DNA from: Vicinamibacteria bacterium
GTDB taxonomy: Bacteria > Acidobacteriota > Vicinamibacteria > Fen-336
DNA length: 34,530 nucleotides
Direction: 5' to 3'
NCBI GenBank assembly: GCA_016934575.1
Contig: JAFGSN010000127.1
Span: forward strand, 1 to 34,530
The stretch's first letter is position 1. Each line of letters begins with the position of its first letter. Below are positions 1 through 7,809 of the stretch, one piece after another. The position numbers were made by a program, and so were the translations under genes. A model generated the notes under the pieces. The model saw only the letters and a list, made by a program, of their open reading frames with translations, did no database searches and was not told where the DNA came from.

Positions 1-2
1 GC

Positions 3-149
3 GTGCGCGTTCTTTGGGCGGAGAACAACTCCTGGATCGAGATCGTCCTGCATGAGGGAAGGAATCGCATCGATGGAGCGGATCAGTTCGGATTCAGGAC
101 GCGTCCCAGGAACAGCACCGCACCGGTGGCTCGGTCTCGGATGAGATAG
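3..149 (+). pseudogene. 3'-truncated RsuA/RluB-type pseudouridine synthase fragment (enters from left edge)
   Basis: Frame 3 from the window edge reads a stretch containing SWIEIVLHEGRNR. This matches the conserved C-terminal motif of RsuA/RluB/RluE rRNA pseudouridine synthases, W-(L/I)-E-I-x-L-x-E-G-R-N-R, which is normally followed by Q-V-R-R-M. Here the match stops after GRNR at about base 68. The frame continues with unrelated residues to a TAG at 147-149, overlapping the 3' end of the convergent serpin gene. The usual remaining C-terminal residues (QVRRM and the following strand) are not found in any of the three frames. I therefore read it as a gene cut by a rearrangement, or as an assembly join. 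Only about 22 residues support the family call. Confidence 0.5.
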
Positions 150-1375
150 ATGAACGGACGATCGACGCGCAGAAGAACAGGCATGCCGGGATCCGCCGAG
201 GTGGCGCTGATGACGACCGCCGTGGCGGCGGCCGCCTCGGTCCCGGTTTCGTTCACTTTAATGAAAGCCTGGTGAAGAATATCGTGAATCTGTAGATCAC
301 CCACGCCGTTCATTCCCGAGAAATCCGCCTGATCCGTGAAGGCGACACCCATGCCGAGATGAGAGAGCTTTTCTTTCAGGCTGAACGTCAAACCCTTGAG
401 TTCCCAGCGTGGCAAGCCGAGAGCCACGACTCTTTTCGAGAGTGATGCCGAGATTTCCAAAAGCCGATCAGCGTTGAGTTGCGTTTCGAAAGACGTGAAG
501 CTCCCCGTGTCCGGCACGAGGATGAGCATGGACAGCTCCTGACCGTCATAAGGCAGCTCAACGGCCTGATATCCCGGCCCGGCGGCATAGGGGAAGGATT
601 CAACTTGATGCATCATCGGGGCCGAGACGCTATTCCCGTCCAGGAGGATAAACGGCTCGGTCCGGGTGTCCCCGGCCTCGAACTGATCGGCCCAGGCTGC
701 GTTGAAGTAGACTGCGTTTACCAGAACGAGTCGCGTGAGAGAGCCCAGCGTGCCTTCCGGGATGAGATTCTCTATGCGTTCTTCCGTCTGCTCTTCGACC
801 CAGGCATTGATCGTTTGTCGCGCGCCTTCGGCGTCACTCACGAAGTCCATGAGGTGCACTACTGCTCCGTAGCTTACGGCCAGAACGTCTAGAAACGGAG
901 CCAGGAACGAGACATCCTTCTGAGCCCAGAGCGAGTTCACGCTACGTAGCCGGAATTCCTTTCCGTCGCTGCCCTGGGCGCCGTGACCGCGGCTTGCGAG
1001 CGCCAGATCGAGAGCGTTGAACGTCGAGTGCAGACGTTCTTGCGGCAGATCGAAATGGAGCGCCTGCGCCATGGACTGCGCGGTCTGGCCGCGCGCGCCA
1101 GCCCAGGTCATGGCAAGCGCGACGGAGATGCTGTGCGGCGAGAAGAAGACGTTGTCAGGCGCGGATGCCAGCTCGTGATAGAGATCCAAGGCGAAAGCCG
1201 TATTGGCTCTGACCTGGGCTGCAAGATCATCGGTCGGTACTGCGGGATTCATGTCCCTCGAAAGACTCGAGGACACGATTTCATGATCCGCCAGGTTGGT
1301 CGAGCAGGCGGGTGATATGACGGAAGCGAGTACTGTAAGGGCGAAACAGACGAAAGGCGGCATCACCATTCTCAT
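83..1375 (-). CDS. Secreted serpin (serine/cysteine protease inhibitor), probably a lipoprotein
   Basis: This is a full-length serpin. It has the strand motif NAVYFNAAW, a reactive-centre hinge GTEAAAATA, and the C-terminal signature RPFIYLIRD followed by FLGRV. The alanine-rich hinge is typical of inhibitory serpins, whose loop inserts into the main beta-sheet after cleavage. The loop between hinge and RPF is a little longer than in antitrypsin, so P1 cannot be fixed; counting from the hinge puts it near a Thr-Ser pair. The N-terminus is a signal peptide (MRMVMPP, then a hydrophobic core) ending in SPAC, a non-canonical lipobox. I chose ATG 1375 because AGGAG lies 7 bases upstream; ATG 1405 also has a GGAG and is possible. 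The likely role is guarding the cell envelope against foreign proteases. The 285 bases upstream (1376-1660) are AT-richer and probably hold its promoter. Confidence 0.9.
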   Translation of the reverse strand: MRMVMPPFVCFALTVLASVISPACSTNLADHEIVSSSLSRDMNPAVPTDDLAAQVRANTAFALDLYHELASAPDNVFFSPHSISVALAMTWAGARGQTAQSMAQALHFDLPQERLHSTFNALDLALASRGHGAQGSDGKEFRLRSVNSLWAQKDVSFLAPFLDVLAVSYGAVVHLMDFVSDAEGARQTINAWVEEQTEERIENLIPEGTLGSLTRLVLVNAVYFNAAWADQFEAGDTRTEPFILLDGNSVSAPMMHQVESFPYAAGPGYQAVELPYDGQELSMLILVPDTGSFTSFETQLNADRLLEISASLSKRVVALGLPRWELKGLTFSLKEKLSHLGMGVAFTDQADFSGMNGVGDLQIHDILHQAFIKVNETGTEAAAATAVVISATSADPGMPVLLRVDRPFIYLIRDRATGAVLFLGRVLNPN

Positions 1376-1660
1376 AATCGTTCTCCTGGCCATACGCGGA
1401 AGCATGCAAGCTCCGTTCCATCGTTCTTGCGCGATAGTTACTAACTAATCTAATATTGGTAGTAGATGGATGGCATCATGTTGGGGTGAAAAATCCTTTT
1501 CGCTTCGCTTAATTGTTATCGCGGGATGCGATTCGACGCAATAGCTCATGCGTTCCGGAGGATTGGCGCGGGAATTGACCGGGGAATGGCAAATAGCTAA
1601 AAGCTAGACCTGAACTTTATGTCTGGTCGGGCGCCAGCGCGATGCGTCAGCCGTGCTTGC

Positions 1661-3631
1661 TTACAGGTCGATGGCGTAGACGAGACTGGACTTGGGCTGG
1701 CGCCGCAAACGTTCCGCGATGAGCGCGTGTCGCTCGGCGCCGCCGTCGACAAACCTGCGCAGCAGATCCTCGGCCGCCGTGCGGTCGCCGCGCGCCTTGA
1801 TTCCCGCGACGAGCCGCATGAGCTTCTCCGCCGCCGCGGGCATGCGTTCGAGATGCAGAGCGAAGCAGCCAGCGTCCTGGCCGTTGGCCGCTTTGGACTC
1901 GGCGTCCCAGGTCACGGCGCCCTCGTCGAGCAGGAACACGAGCTGTACGGCGGCGAGCTGGCTGTACGGCTTGGGCCGCGTCCTGTCATTGCCCTCGTAC
2001 ATGCCGCTGGCGATGTGGCCGAAGGCCCAGACGACGTCGTTAACGTACGCCTGGCGCGCGAGCGTTTCGTCGGCGACGCCGCGTCCGCGCAGGAGATCGA
2101 TGAGCCACAGAGCGCCGGTCTGCGCCTTGAGCTCCTCGAGAGTGGACGCAAGTGGGCCGCCGAAGATCTGACGGTCCGTCTTGCCGCCTACCTTGTATTC
2201 GCTTGAAGGGCCGAGGTTGTGCATCGCCTCATGGAGGATGATGTTGAGCAGACCGGGCGCGGGCAGCTCCGAGTAGTTCTGAAGGCTCGCGGCATCCAAA
2301 AGGGATTCGGCGCCCTGGCGCCTGGTCGTGCGGCTGTCCAGGTCGTTGAAGAGATTGGTCATGACCACCGTTCGGCCGCGTCCCTCGTTCGCCACCGGGC
2401 CCCAGTTGGGCAGACTCTGGCCGATGGTGCCTCCGATGGGATGACGATCGTCGCCGGCGTTGATCACGATGTCGATGAAGTCGGGCAGGTGGAAGGTCAC
2501 GCGACGCTCGGCATACGGCGCGCCGGCCAGAGCCGCGACATCATGTTCCATCCGCTGTTGCAGCGGCGTGAGCTTCTCCTGCCATGAGAGCGATTCAGGA
2601 TTGATACGGGCGAACGTCAGATGAAAACCGCCCTTGAGCCGGCAGGGATCGCGGTAAACTTCGTCCGGCGCCACGCGCAAATACCATCGGGAGTTCTGAG
2701 CGTTCATCTTGGCCCAGGCTTCGTCCGCGGCGAACCAGGAGTTTGTCTCGAAGCCCTGCGCGGCGGCGTCCAGATAAGCCTTGAGAGACGCTTCTTTCTC
2801 GTCTTTGATGTCTCGCGCGGCGGCGTGCAGCTCGGCGGCGATCGCCGCCGTCTGCTTGCGATAGGCTTCGGTGACGGATATGGCGGCGAGGCGGCCGTCC
2901 AATTCGCGCACGACGGTGAAGGGATCCATCAGCGTCGCGGCATCGGCGTGTTCCTGGAGCGCGGCACAGAATCCCGGATCAGACTGCAGACTGTTGGGAT
3001 AGCCGCCATAGAGCGCCCTGGGCGCGCCGGGAACGGCCGAGCAGTTCGGATTCGCCTCGGTCTTGGGAGCGACACAGGCCGGCGTCCAGTTGCGACGCAA
3101 CAGGCTTTGACTGGAGGGATCATCAACGGGGACGCGGTCCGAGTAGAGCGCGGCGCCGGTTTGGATAGCGTAGAGATCGTCGACGAGCGACGCAAGCGCG
3201 AGCATATGGCGTACGAGGACCCTGTCTTCGGACGAGAGTTGTCGGAGATCGCTGCGAACGAGAGACGGGCGTCCCTGATCGAGATCGGCGATGACCAGTT
3301 GGCGGCGCGCCTGCTCGCCCGGCGCGAGGGCCGGCGGCAGCGACGGCTCGCCGGACCATGCGGCGATTTCCGCGTAGGCCTTTTCAAATGCCGGCGTGAA
3401 ACGCCCATCCTCCACCCAACGCGGCGTCTCGGGATAAAAGAGCAGGGCGGCGACTTCGTCGGGATCGACGGCGCCGTTGGCGTTGGAGTCGGCGACCCAG
3501 TAGACGGGCAGATTGAGGCGGACCGCCGCCCGGTTGAAGGCCGAACGCTCGACACGATTGAGGAGCGGCGCGGCCGGAGCGGCGAGCGCCAGGCTGGACA
3601 TGAGGACGGGCAGGGCAATCATCATGGGCAT
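1661..3631 (-). CDS. M49-like (dipeptidyl-peptidase III-type) zinc metallopeptidase, secreted
   Basis: The 656-residue protein starts with a signal peptide (MPMMIALPVLMSSLALAAPAA). It contains a zinc-peptidase motif HEAMH at residues 467-471, followed by NLGP and a Tyr-Lys segment, then EEL at about 499-501 in a LEELKAQ context. That resembles the HExxGH...EE(C/L)(R/K)A pattern of family M49, with His/His/Glu zinc ligands. M49 normally has a six-residue HExxxH motif, whereas this one has five, as do some M49-related bacterial proteins. Expected activity is release of short peptides from N-termini, here probably in the periplasm. The start is ATG 3631, five bases after GGAGG; an upstream GTG at 3637 overlaps the ribosome site and is less likely. 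It lies upstream of the serpin on the same strand, with a 285-base gap, so the two need not be co-transcribed. Confidence 0.75.
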   Translation of the reverse strand: MPMMIALPVLMSSLALAAPAAPLLNRVERSAFNRAAVRLNLPVYWVADSNANGAVDPDEVAALLFYPETPRWVEDGRFTPAFEKAYAEIAAWSGEPSLPPALAPGEQARRQLVIADLDQGRPSLVRSDLRQLSSEDRVLVRHMLALASLVDDLYAIQTGAALYSDRVPVDDPSSQSLLRRNWTPACVAPKTEANPNCSAVPGAPRALYGGYPNSLQSDPGFCAALQEHADAATLMDPFTVVRELDGRLAAISVTEAYRKQTAAIAAELHAAARDIKDEKEASLKAYLDAAAQGFETNSWFAADEAWAKMNAQNSRWYLRVAPDEVYRDPCRLKGGFHLTFARINPESLSWQEKLTPLQQRMEHDVAALAGAPYAERRVTFHLPDFIDIVINAGDDRHPIGGTIGQSLPNWGPVANEGRGRTVVMTNLFNDLDSRTTRRQGAESLLDAASLQNYSELPAPGLLNIILHEAMHNLGPSSEYKVGGKTDRQIFGGPLASTLEELKAQTGALWLIDLLRGRGVADETLARQAYVNDVVWAFGHIASGMYEGNDRTRPKPYSQLAAVQLVFLLDEGAVTWDAESKAANGQDAGCFALHLERMPAAAEKLMRLVAGIKARGDRTAAEDLLRRFVDGGAERHALIAERLRRQPKSSLVYAIDL

Positions 3632-3788
3632 GTTCACCTCCGCCGGGGAGTGTGGCAGATGCGGGGCGCTCTGTCATCATGCTTTGACAAGTCGGATTGG
3701 TCGGCCGAGAAAATCTCGAAAATACTCCAATAAATTTCCGGAGACTCGTTGTTCGTCAGGCGCTAATCTCAGTTCATGAGGAGCGAAC

Positions 3789-3848
3789 ATGTCTTGTCAA
3801 GAAGCTCGCTGTTCGACGCCGACATCACGGGGTGAGGGGAGGGAGTGA
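3789..3848 (+). CDS. Possible 19-codon leader ORF overlapping the start of the next gene
   Basis: ATG 3789 follows GAGGAG (3778-3783) at a five-base spacing, which is a better ribosome site than most genes here have. The frame encodes 19 residues (MSCQEARCSTP and a charged tail) and ends at TGA 3846-3848. That stop overlaps the GTG-ATG start of the next gene, an arrangement compatible with translational coupling. The peptide has two cysteines and resembles no leader family I know. Chance cannot be excluded at this length. Confidence 0.25.
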   Translation: MSCQEARCSTPTSRGEGRE

Positions 3849-4120
3849 TGGCATATGAAGCGGAGGGAAGACAGATCGCGGCCGATGTCGCCAATCAATA
3901 CGGAAAGCTACGCGAGGTCCGGCTGGAATCGAAGTCTCCATGTCGCATCGTATTGAAATGCGATCGTGGCGAGGTGGTTCTTCCCGGCAATTTCATCTTT
4001 CAATTCGGATACTCGGGATCCGGTCCGGACTGCTTGCATGCTTTTCTGCAGGCGTCGGGATTCAACGTCGCGAAAGCTCGAGTCGAGCAGGCCAAGCCGG
4101 GAGACATCCTGCGCCCCTGA
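3848..4120 (+). CDS. Small conserved-looking protein of unknown function (90 aa)
   Basis: I do not recognise this family. The 90-residue product has no signal peptide or membrane segment. It has two cysteines (one in SPCRIVLKCDRG), a predicted beta-rich middle (REVRLESK, CRIVLKCDRG, EVVLPGNFIFQFGY) and a C-terminal helix ending in VAKARVEQAKPGDILRP. The alternating pattern looks like a small folded alpha/beta domain rather than a random ORF. Starts are possible at GTG 3845 or ATG 3848, both behind the GGGGAGGGAG purine tract. The gene stands alone between the divergent metallopeptidase and the convergent GSCFA gene, and its stop codon lies in a long inverted repeat. Confidence 0.55.
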   Translation: MAYEAEGRQIAADVANQYGKLREVRLESKSPCRIVLKCDRGEVVLPGNFIFQFGYSGSGPDCLHAFLQASGFNVAKARVEQAKPGDILRP

Positions 4121-4167
4121 GCGGCCAGGGCGTCATGCCGCGGTTTTCGAGCCGTCAGCCGCTCAGG
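4116..4167. terminator. Long hairpin enclosing two converging stop codons
   Basis: CCTGAGCGGC (4116-4125) pairs perfectly with GCCGCTCAGG (4158-4167), giving a 10-bp stem around a 32-base loop that holds a further short GC-rich hairpin around TTTT. The left arm contains the TGA of the rightward small gene and the right arm contains the stop of the leftward GSCFA gene. It could act as a bidirectional terminator or 3'-end protector, although neither side has a good U-tract. Confidence 0.45.
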
Positions 4168-5431
4168 CGCGTGCGGAACGCTCACGCCCCATGAAGCTCC
4201 ACAAGTCCGCGTGAAGTCTCTTCCGCAGGGCGTCATCGGCATGGATGACGTTTTCCCATCGGCGCATTTCCGCGCGCAGGCCGCGGCTGTCTCGGCCGAT
4301 CGCCCGCTGCGCATCCTCCCGTCTGCCGTCCATCAACATTTGATGAAGGTCCCGGTATTCTTCGTAGGATCGGACCCGCGGCGCGCCTTCGGGGATCGCC
4401 GCCGGCTTTCCGGCGTCGACGAATGTGCGTTCGAACACATTCGCCACGTGCTCCGACGCCTCGAACGTGACATGGGCGCGATCCGCCTGCAGCGCGACCG
4501 ATCGCCTCGAGTTGAGCACGATTTCGTAGGCGGGGAAGTAGTCCACGTTGGAGTGCCGGGCTTTCCATTCTTCGGCCACGGCGCGAAGCGCGGCCTTGGC
4601 CGCTGAATTCCGGACGACCACGTCCTCGTGACCGAACGTGGCCATAAGCGCGACGGGAGACACGGTGACGATGATCCGGAAGCGCGGTTCGCAGCGCTTC
4701 ATGAGGCCGTCGTACAACGCCTCGAGGGCTTCCAGGTTTTCCTGGAACGTGGTCGCCATCGCCTTGAATCGTTTCGGTTCCTTTTCCACGGCCTCCAATG
4801 CCGGGCGCACGTTCAGGTGGCATCGCAGCGCCTCGTCATACCAGGTCTCGGTGAGTCCCAGCGTCACGACGAGCACGTCGCACTTCCGCCAACGCCGAAA
4901 AATCGTGTTCACCGCTTCGCGCCTCTCGATCGTTCGTCGCAGGGACGCCCGCTTGTGAATCGGATGCACGTGCGGGTCCTGGTAGAGGTCGTTCCCCACC
5001 TTGAGAAGCGTGTCCTCGATCGGCGGAGCGCCGGCATCATCAAGCCAGATGAACTGTTGCAGGATCGAGAACACGTTGTACTTGTTGCAGATTCCGTTCG
5101 GCCGACGTCCGCCTGATTTACGCTCGGATGCGAACGCCCTGAAGGCGGCGAGCGAGTGACTCCTGACGTCATAAGCGCGCGGCAGCAGCCGCTCCTCCAG
5201 CGCTCGGGCGAAGCACGATCCGACCGCGAAGATCGACTCGTCGTCCCGCATTTTGAATTTCGCTTCGACGTGAGGCTCGAAAAAGTCTTGCCTCAGCCGA
5301 GCGCCGGCAGACACGGCTTCCGGATGCGCCCGGCCGCCGAGCGCTCCAATCGTCTCATCCGACCATACGGCATGAGACTGAGACCTCAGGTTTCGCAGCG
5401 CTTGTGCGCCGTCATATTCCCAGATCGGCAT
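4163..5431 (-). CDS. GSCFA domain protein
   Basis: The name-giving motif GSCFA is at residues 71-75 in the context IFAVGSCFARALEERL, followed downstream by VVTLGLTETWYD. Both are typical of the GSCFA family, SGNH-hydrolase-like proteins often found in surface-polysaccharide loci. The exact reaction is unknown; esterase or acyl-transfer activity on a glycan is an inference. The start is ATG 5431 (422 residues) with GGGAG upstream; the frame is open further upstream but that would overlap the preceding gene. It is the last gene of a leftward operon, 19 bases after the glycosyltransferase stop. Confidence 0.8.
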   Translation of the reverse strand: MPIWEYDGAQALRNLRSQSHAVWSDETIGALGGRAHPEAVSAGARLRQDFFEPHVEAKFKMRDDESIFAVGSCFARALEERLLPRAYDVRSHSLAAFRAFASERKSGGRRPNGICNKYNVFSILQQFIWLDDAGAPPIEDTLLKVGNDLYQDPHVHPIHKRASLRRTIERREAVNTIFRRWRKCDVLVVTLGLTETWYDEALRCHLNVRPALEAVEKEPKRFKAMATTFQENLEALEALYDGLMKRCEPRFRIIVTVSPVALMATFGHEDVVVRNSAAKAALRAVAEEWKARHSNVDYFPAYEIVLNSRRSVALQADRAHVTFEASEHVANVFERTFVDAGKPAAIPEGAPRVRSYEEYRDLHQMLMDGRREDAQRAIGRDSRGLRAEMRRWENVIHADDALRKRLHADLWSFMGRERSARA

Positions 5432-5450
5432 GAGCGCTCCCGAGTCGCAT

Positions 5451-6152
5451 TCAAACCCAGCTTTCTCCGTTCCACTTCGTCTTCCGCGAGATGTGGACGT
5501 TGCGCTCGAACTGTCGCGTTTTCTCGGCAATGGAGCGATAGGCCGGAGCATGCCACATATGGGTCGCCACGGCGTGAATCCGCTCTCTTTTCACGCCCGC
5601 CGCCGTCATTCGGTCGATGAAGTCGGAGTCCTCATGGCCCCAGTCCACGAGGAAGGGATTGTAGCCGCCGACTCCATCGAAATCCTCCCGACGGAACATC
5701 TGGAAATAGCCGATTCGCGGCGCGTCCTGAGGCGCGAACAACGGCTGACCGTCGCTACGCAGTTTCACGATCAGCGGATACGCGTGGATACGCCGATAAG
5801 GAGGCTCGCCGAACATCCCGGCGGCCAGCTCGTAGAGCGCGTTGTCGAACAGGATGTCGGTCTCCGTGCTCGTGATGAGCGGGGTTTTCGCCAGCGCGCA
5901 ACAGAGATTTCGCCCCTTGCCGCGCGACCATCCGGACGGGTCGCGGAATTCATAAACGACGCGCGGGATCGGCGTCGAGCGGCGGAAGGCGTCGACGACG
6001 GCGCGAGTAGCGGGCGCATTCTCGCTGCAGTCCACGACGACCACGGCCTCGGGCAGTCGTGTCTGCTTGTTCAGGGACCGCAAGCTTCGAGCCAGCAGGT
6101 CCGGGCGATCCTTGCTGGTGATGCCGTGTGTCACCGGCACGAGATCAGTCAT
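5451..6152 (-). CDS. Family 2-type glycosyltransferase
   Basis: This 233-residue protein has a GT-A fold. It starts with PVTHGITSKDRPDLLARSLRSL and VVVVDCSEN, and has an ETD motif at 97-99 in the DxD position that normally binds metal and the nucleotide sugar. A C-terminal GGYNPFLVDWG-HEDSDF block (about 162-178) resembles the galactosyltransferase C-terminal (Glyco_transf_7C) region. It probably adds one sugar to a cell-surface glycan; the donor sugar cannot be read from the sequence. ATG 6152 lies 7 bases after GGAGG. An earlier ATG at 6182 lacks such a site and would overlap the sulfotransferase gene. Third gene of the leftward glycan operon. Confidence 0.85.
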   Translation of the reverse strand: MTDLVPVTHGITSKDRPDLLARSLRSLNKQTRLPEAVVVVDCSENAPATRAVVDAFRRSTPIPRVVYEFRDPSGWSRGKGRNLCCALAKTPLITSTETDILFDNALYELAAGMFGEPPYRRIHAYPLIVKLRSDGQPLFAPQDAPRIGYFQMFRREDFDGVGGYNPFLVDWGHEDSDFIDRMTAAGVKRERIHAVATHMWHAPAYRSIAEKTRQFERNVHISRKTKWNGESWV

Positions 6153-6178
6153 GGGCCAGCCTCCATGTGTCCCCATTG

Positions 6179-6892
6179 TCATAAAGATATTCGAGACACG
6201 ATGCTCGCAAGCGCGTAGAGCCCGAGATCGAGTCGGTTTTGCTCATGGAACTCGCTCATGGCCTGGAGAGTGACGTCGATCTCAGGGACTTCTTCATTGA
6301 CTCGCCGGCGCTCGACGGCCAGCGGCGCATCCGCCTCGATCGAGAGACGCGCCATGAAGTCTTGCAGACGAGAAAGAACGCCAACCGTCACGAAATCACG
6401 GGCGAGGTGTTTCGCCGCACGGTTTCCTCCGAACTCCGTCGCGTCGCCGCCGGAGAGCATGTAGGTGAAGACGTTCGGCGCGCAATGATAACCGGTGGCA
6501 TCACGCGCCCACGCGCGCCGGTTGAAGCGCTCGAAGTCCATGCCCTGGACCTCCTCGTGCTGGGGCAGCGCCCGTGATCGCGTCGTGCGGATGTGCCGGA
6601 ACTGAGAGACCATTCGTTGGAGGGGTTCGCGGAAGACCGTGACGTAACGCGGCGCAACCTCCAGATGCTCATGCAAGCCGTAAAGATAATGCCCGCAGAT
6701 GAAGCCGGCCTTTCGCAGCATTGACCGGCGGCCGGCGGCCCAGGCGCATTTCTCTTTCATCGACAGGAAGGCGCCGTTCGCGTCACGCTCGGGGACGACG
6801 ACCACGGCGTCTTCGCCGAGCGCGGCCCTCAGCGAGGTCACGACCGACGTGCCTCCGGTCTTGGGCACGTGTAGGAAAAAGATGGGCGGCAT
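6179..6892 (-). CDS. Sulfotransferase family protein
   Basis: The N-terminal motif FLHVPKTGGTS (residues 6-16) is the 5'-phosphosulfate loop that binds PAPS. VFREPLQRMVSQFRH (86-100) matches the 3'-phosphate-binding motif, R-x-P-x-x-R-x-x-S. It therefore most likely moves a sulfuryl group from PAPS to a hydroxyl of a carbohydrate made by the neighbouring glycosyltransferases. The length (237 residues) suits the carbohydrate sulfotransferase group. ATG 6892 is preceded by GGAGG at eight bases. The first 55 bases overlap the 3' end of the upstream glycosyltransferase gene, indicating tight co-transcription. Confidence 0.88.
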   Translation of the reverse strand: MPPIFFLHVPKTGGTSVVTSLRAALGEDAVVVVPERDANGAFLSMKEKCAWAAGRRSMLRKAGFICGHYLYGLHEHLEVAPRYVTVFREPLQRMVSQFRHIRTTRSRALPQHEEVQGMDFERFNRRAWARDATGYHCAPNVFTYMLSGGDATEFGGNRAAKHLARDFVTVGVLSRLQDFMARLSIEADAPLAVERRRVNEEVPEIDVTLQAMSEFHEQNRLDLGLYALASIVSRISL

Positions 6893-7695
6893 GAAACAGC
6901 CTCCGGGTGCACGGGAGAGACGGCCATCAATTTGACGAGGATCCACGGCGCTTCACGGAACGATCGCCAGTCGAGCGACGATTGATCGATCTCATGCTGG
7001 AATCCGATCTCGACGAAATCGAGCCGGCAGCAATACCTCTTCATTTCGGTCTGGAACATGTGACCGGTCGAGAGGAAGCGGTCCAGGGGGATCTGCTCGA
7101 GGACCGTGCGGCGGAAGGCGTAAAATCCGCCGGTGCCGTCACGCATGCGAAGCCCGAGCAGAAGCCGGCCGCTCAAGGCGCCCGTGCGACTCAGCAGCCG
7201 CCGTATCCAGGCGCCCTTGTAGCCCGCGTCGCGGCCGTACCGGGTGCCGAAAACGACGGGCGCCCGATCCAGACCGTCGAAAAGCGCCGGCAACTTGTCG
7301 TATGGATGGCCGATGTCGGCTTCCGCGATCAGGTCGCAGCCCATCCGCAGGGCGGCGGCATACCCTGCGAGATAGGCGCGCGCCAGGGATGTCGTCCGGT
7401 CGAGCCTGATCACTCGCAACCATTCGAAGCCGGGAGCCTCCGACAGATCTCGGAGATGCTCGTAAGTGCCGTCGCGACAGAAGTCGTTAAACGCGGTCAA
7501 CCACACCAATCCGAACGGGTCGTAGCGCGCCGCCACCGTTCGCATGCGTTCGACGGCCTGGTCGATCTGCTGGCGTTCGTTGCCGACTGGAGTGACGACC
7601 GCGCGTTTCCTGGAACGAAGATCGATCGCGGAAGCGCGCCGCGCCTCCCGTGTCGGATCGAACCGCCGCGTCGTCGCCCGCGTCACTTGGTTCAC
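6838..7695 (-). CDS. GT2 glycosyltransferase (dolichol-phosphate-mannose-synthase-like)
   Basis: The protein has a GT-A core with an EADIGHPYDKLP segment in the DxD position and VVFGTRYG followed by GTGGFYAFRR. This corresponds to the acceptor-side G-F-R-A-F-R block of polyprenyl-phosphate mannosyl/glucosyltransferases. It may charge a lipid carrier or add an early sugar. GTG 7695 is favoured (285 residues) because TTGGAG lies 8 bases upstream; ATG 7731 is in frame but has no ribosome site and overlaps a palindrome. The frame stays open far upstream without family features, so a longer protein is unlikely. First gene of the leftward operon, divergent from the winged-helix regulator. Confidence 0.8.
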   Translation of the reverse strand: MNQVTRATTRRFDPTREARRASAIDLRSRKRAVVTPVGNERQQIDQAVERMRTVAARYDPFGLVWLTAFNDFCRDGTYEHLRDLSEAPGFEWLRVIRLDRTTSLARAYLAGYAAALRMGCDLIAEADIGHPYDKLPALFDGLDRAPVVFGTRYGRDAGYKGAWIRRLLSRTGALSGRLLLGLRMRDGTGGFYAFRRTVLEQIPLDRFLSTGHMFQTEMKRYCCRLDFVEIGFQHEIDQSSLDWRSFREAPWILVKLMAVSPVHPEAVSCRPSFSYTCPRPEARRS

Positions 7696-7720
7696 CTGCG
7701 AATCTCCAAGAGACGGAGAA

Positions 7721-7796
7721 GATGCTAGCATCCGCGACTTGCGGAAGTCTTGAAGAAGTTCTTCAGATTCGCGAGAATTCTCCCGATTCGATTTCG
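7721..7796. promoter_or_regulatory. Divergent control region with three dyads
   Basis: Between the glycosyltransferase operon and the winged-helix gene lie a perfect 12-base palindrome GATGCTAGCATC (7721-7732), a 7+1+7 dyad TGAAGAA-G-TTCTTCA (7751-7765) and a perfect 10-base palindrome GAGAATTCTC (7773-7782). GATTCG is also directly repeated at 7766 and 7785, and OmpR/PhoB-type winged helices often bind direct repeats. These are good candidate operators for the adjacent regulator. No clear -35/-10 pair was identified. Confidence 0.4.
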
Positions 7797-7809
7797 AAGG
7801 GACTGCAAC

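Noticed and set aside
1594-1606. TAGCT-AAA-AGCTA inverted repeat between serpin and metallopeptidase genes
   Set aside because: Only five base pairs, no U-run, expected by chance in AT-richer spacer.
3684-3689. TTGACA as a -35 box upstream of the small gene
   Set aside because: No acceptable -10 box at 16-18 bases downstream.
2621-3733. Long rightward open frame (370 codons) opposite the metallopeptidase
   Set aside because: It is antisense to a gene with a signal peptide and catalytic motif. Its product is Arg/Gly-rich without any domain, typical of GC-rich antisense frames.
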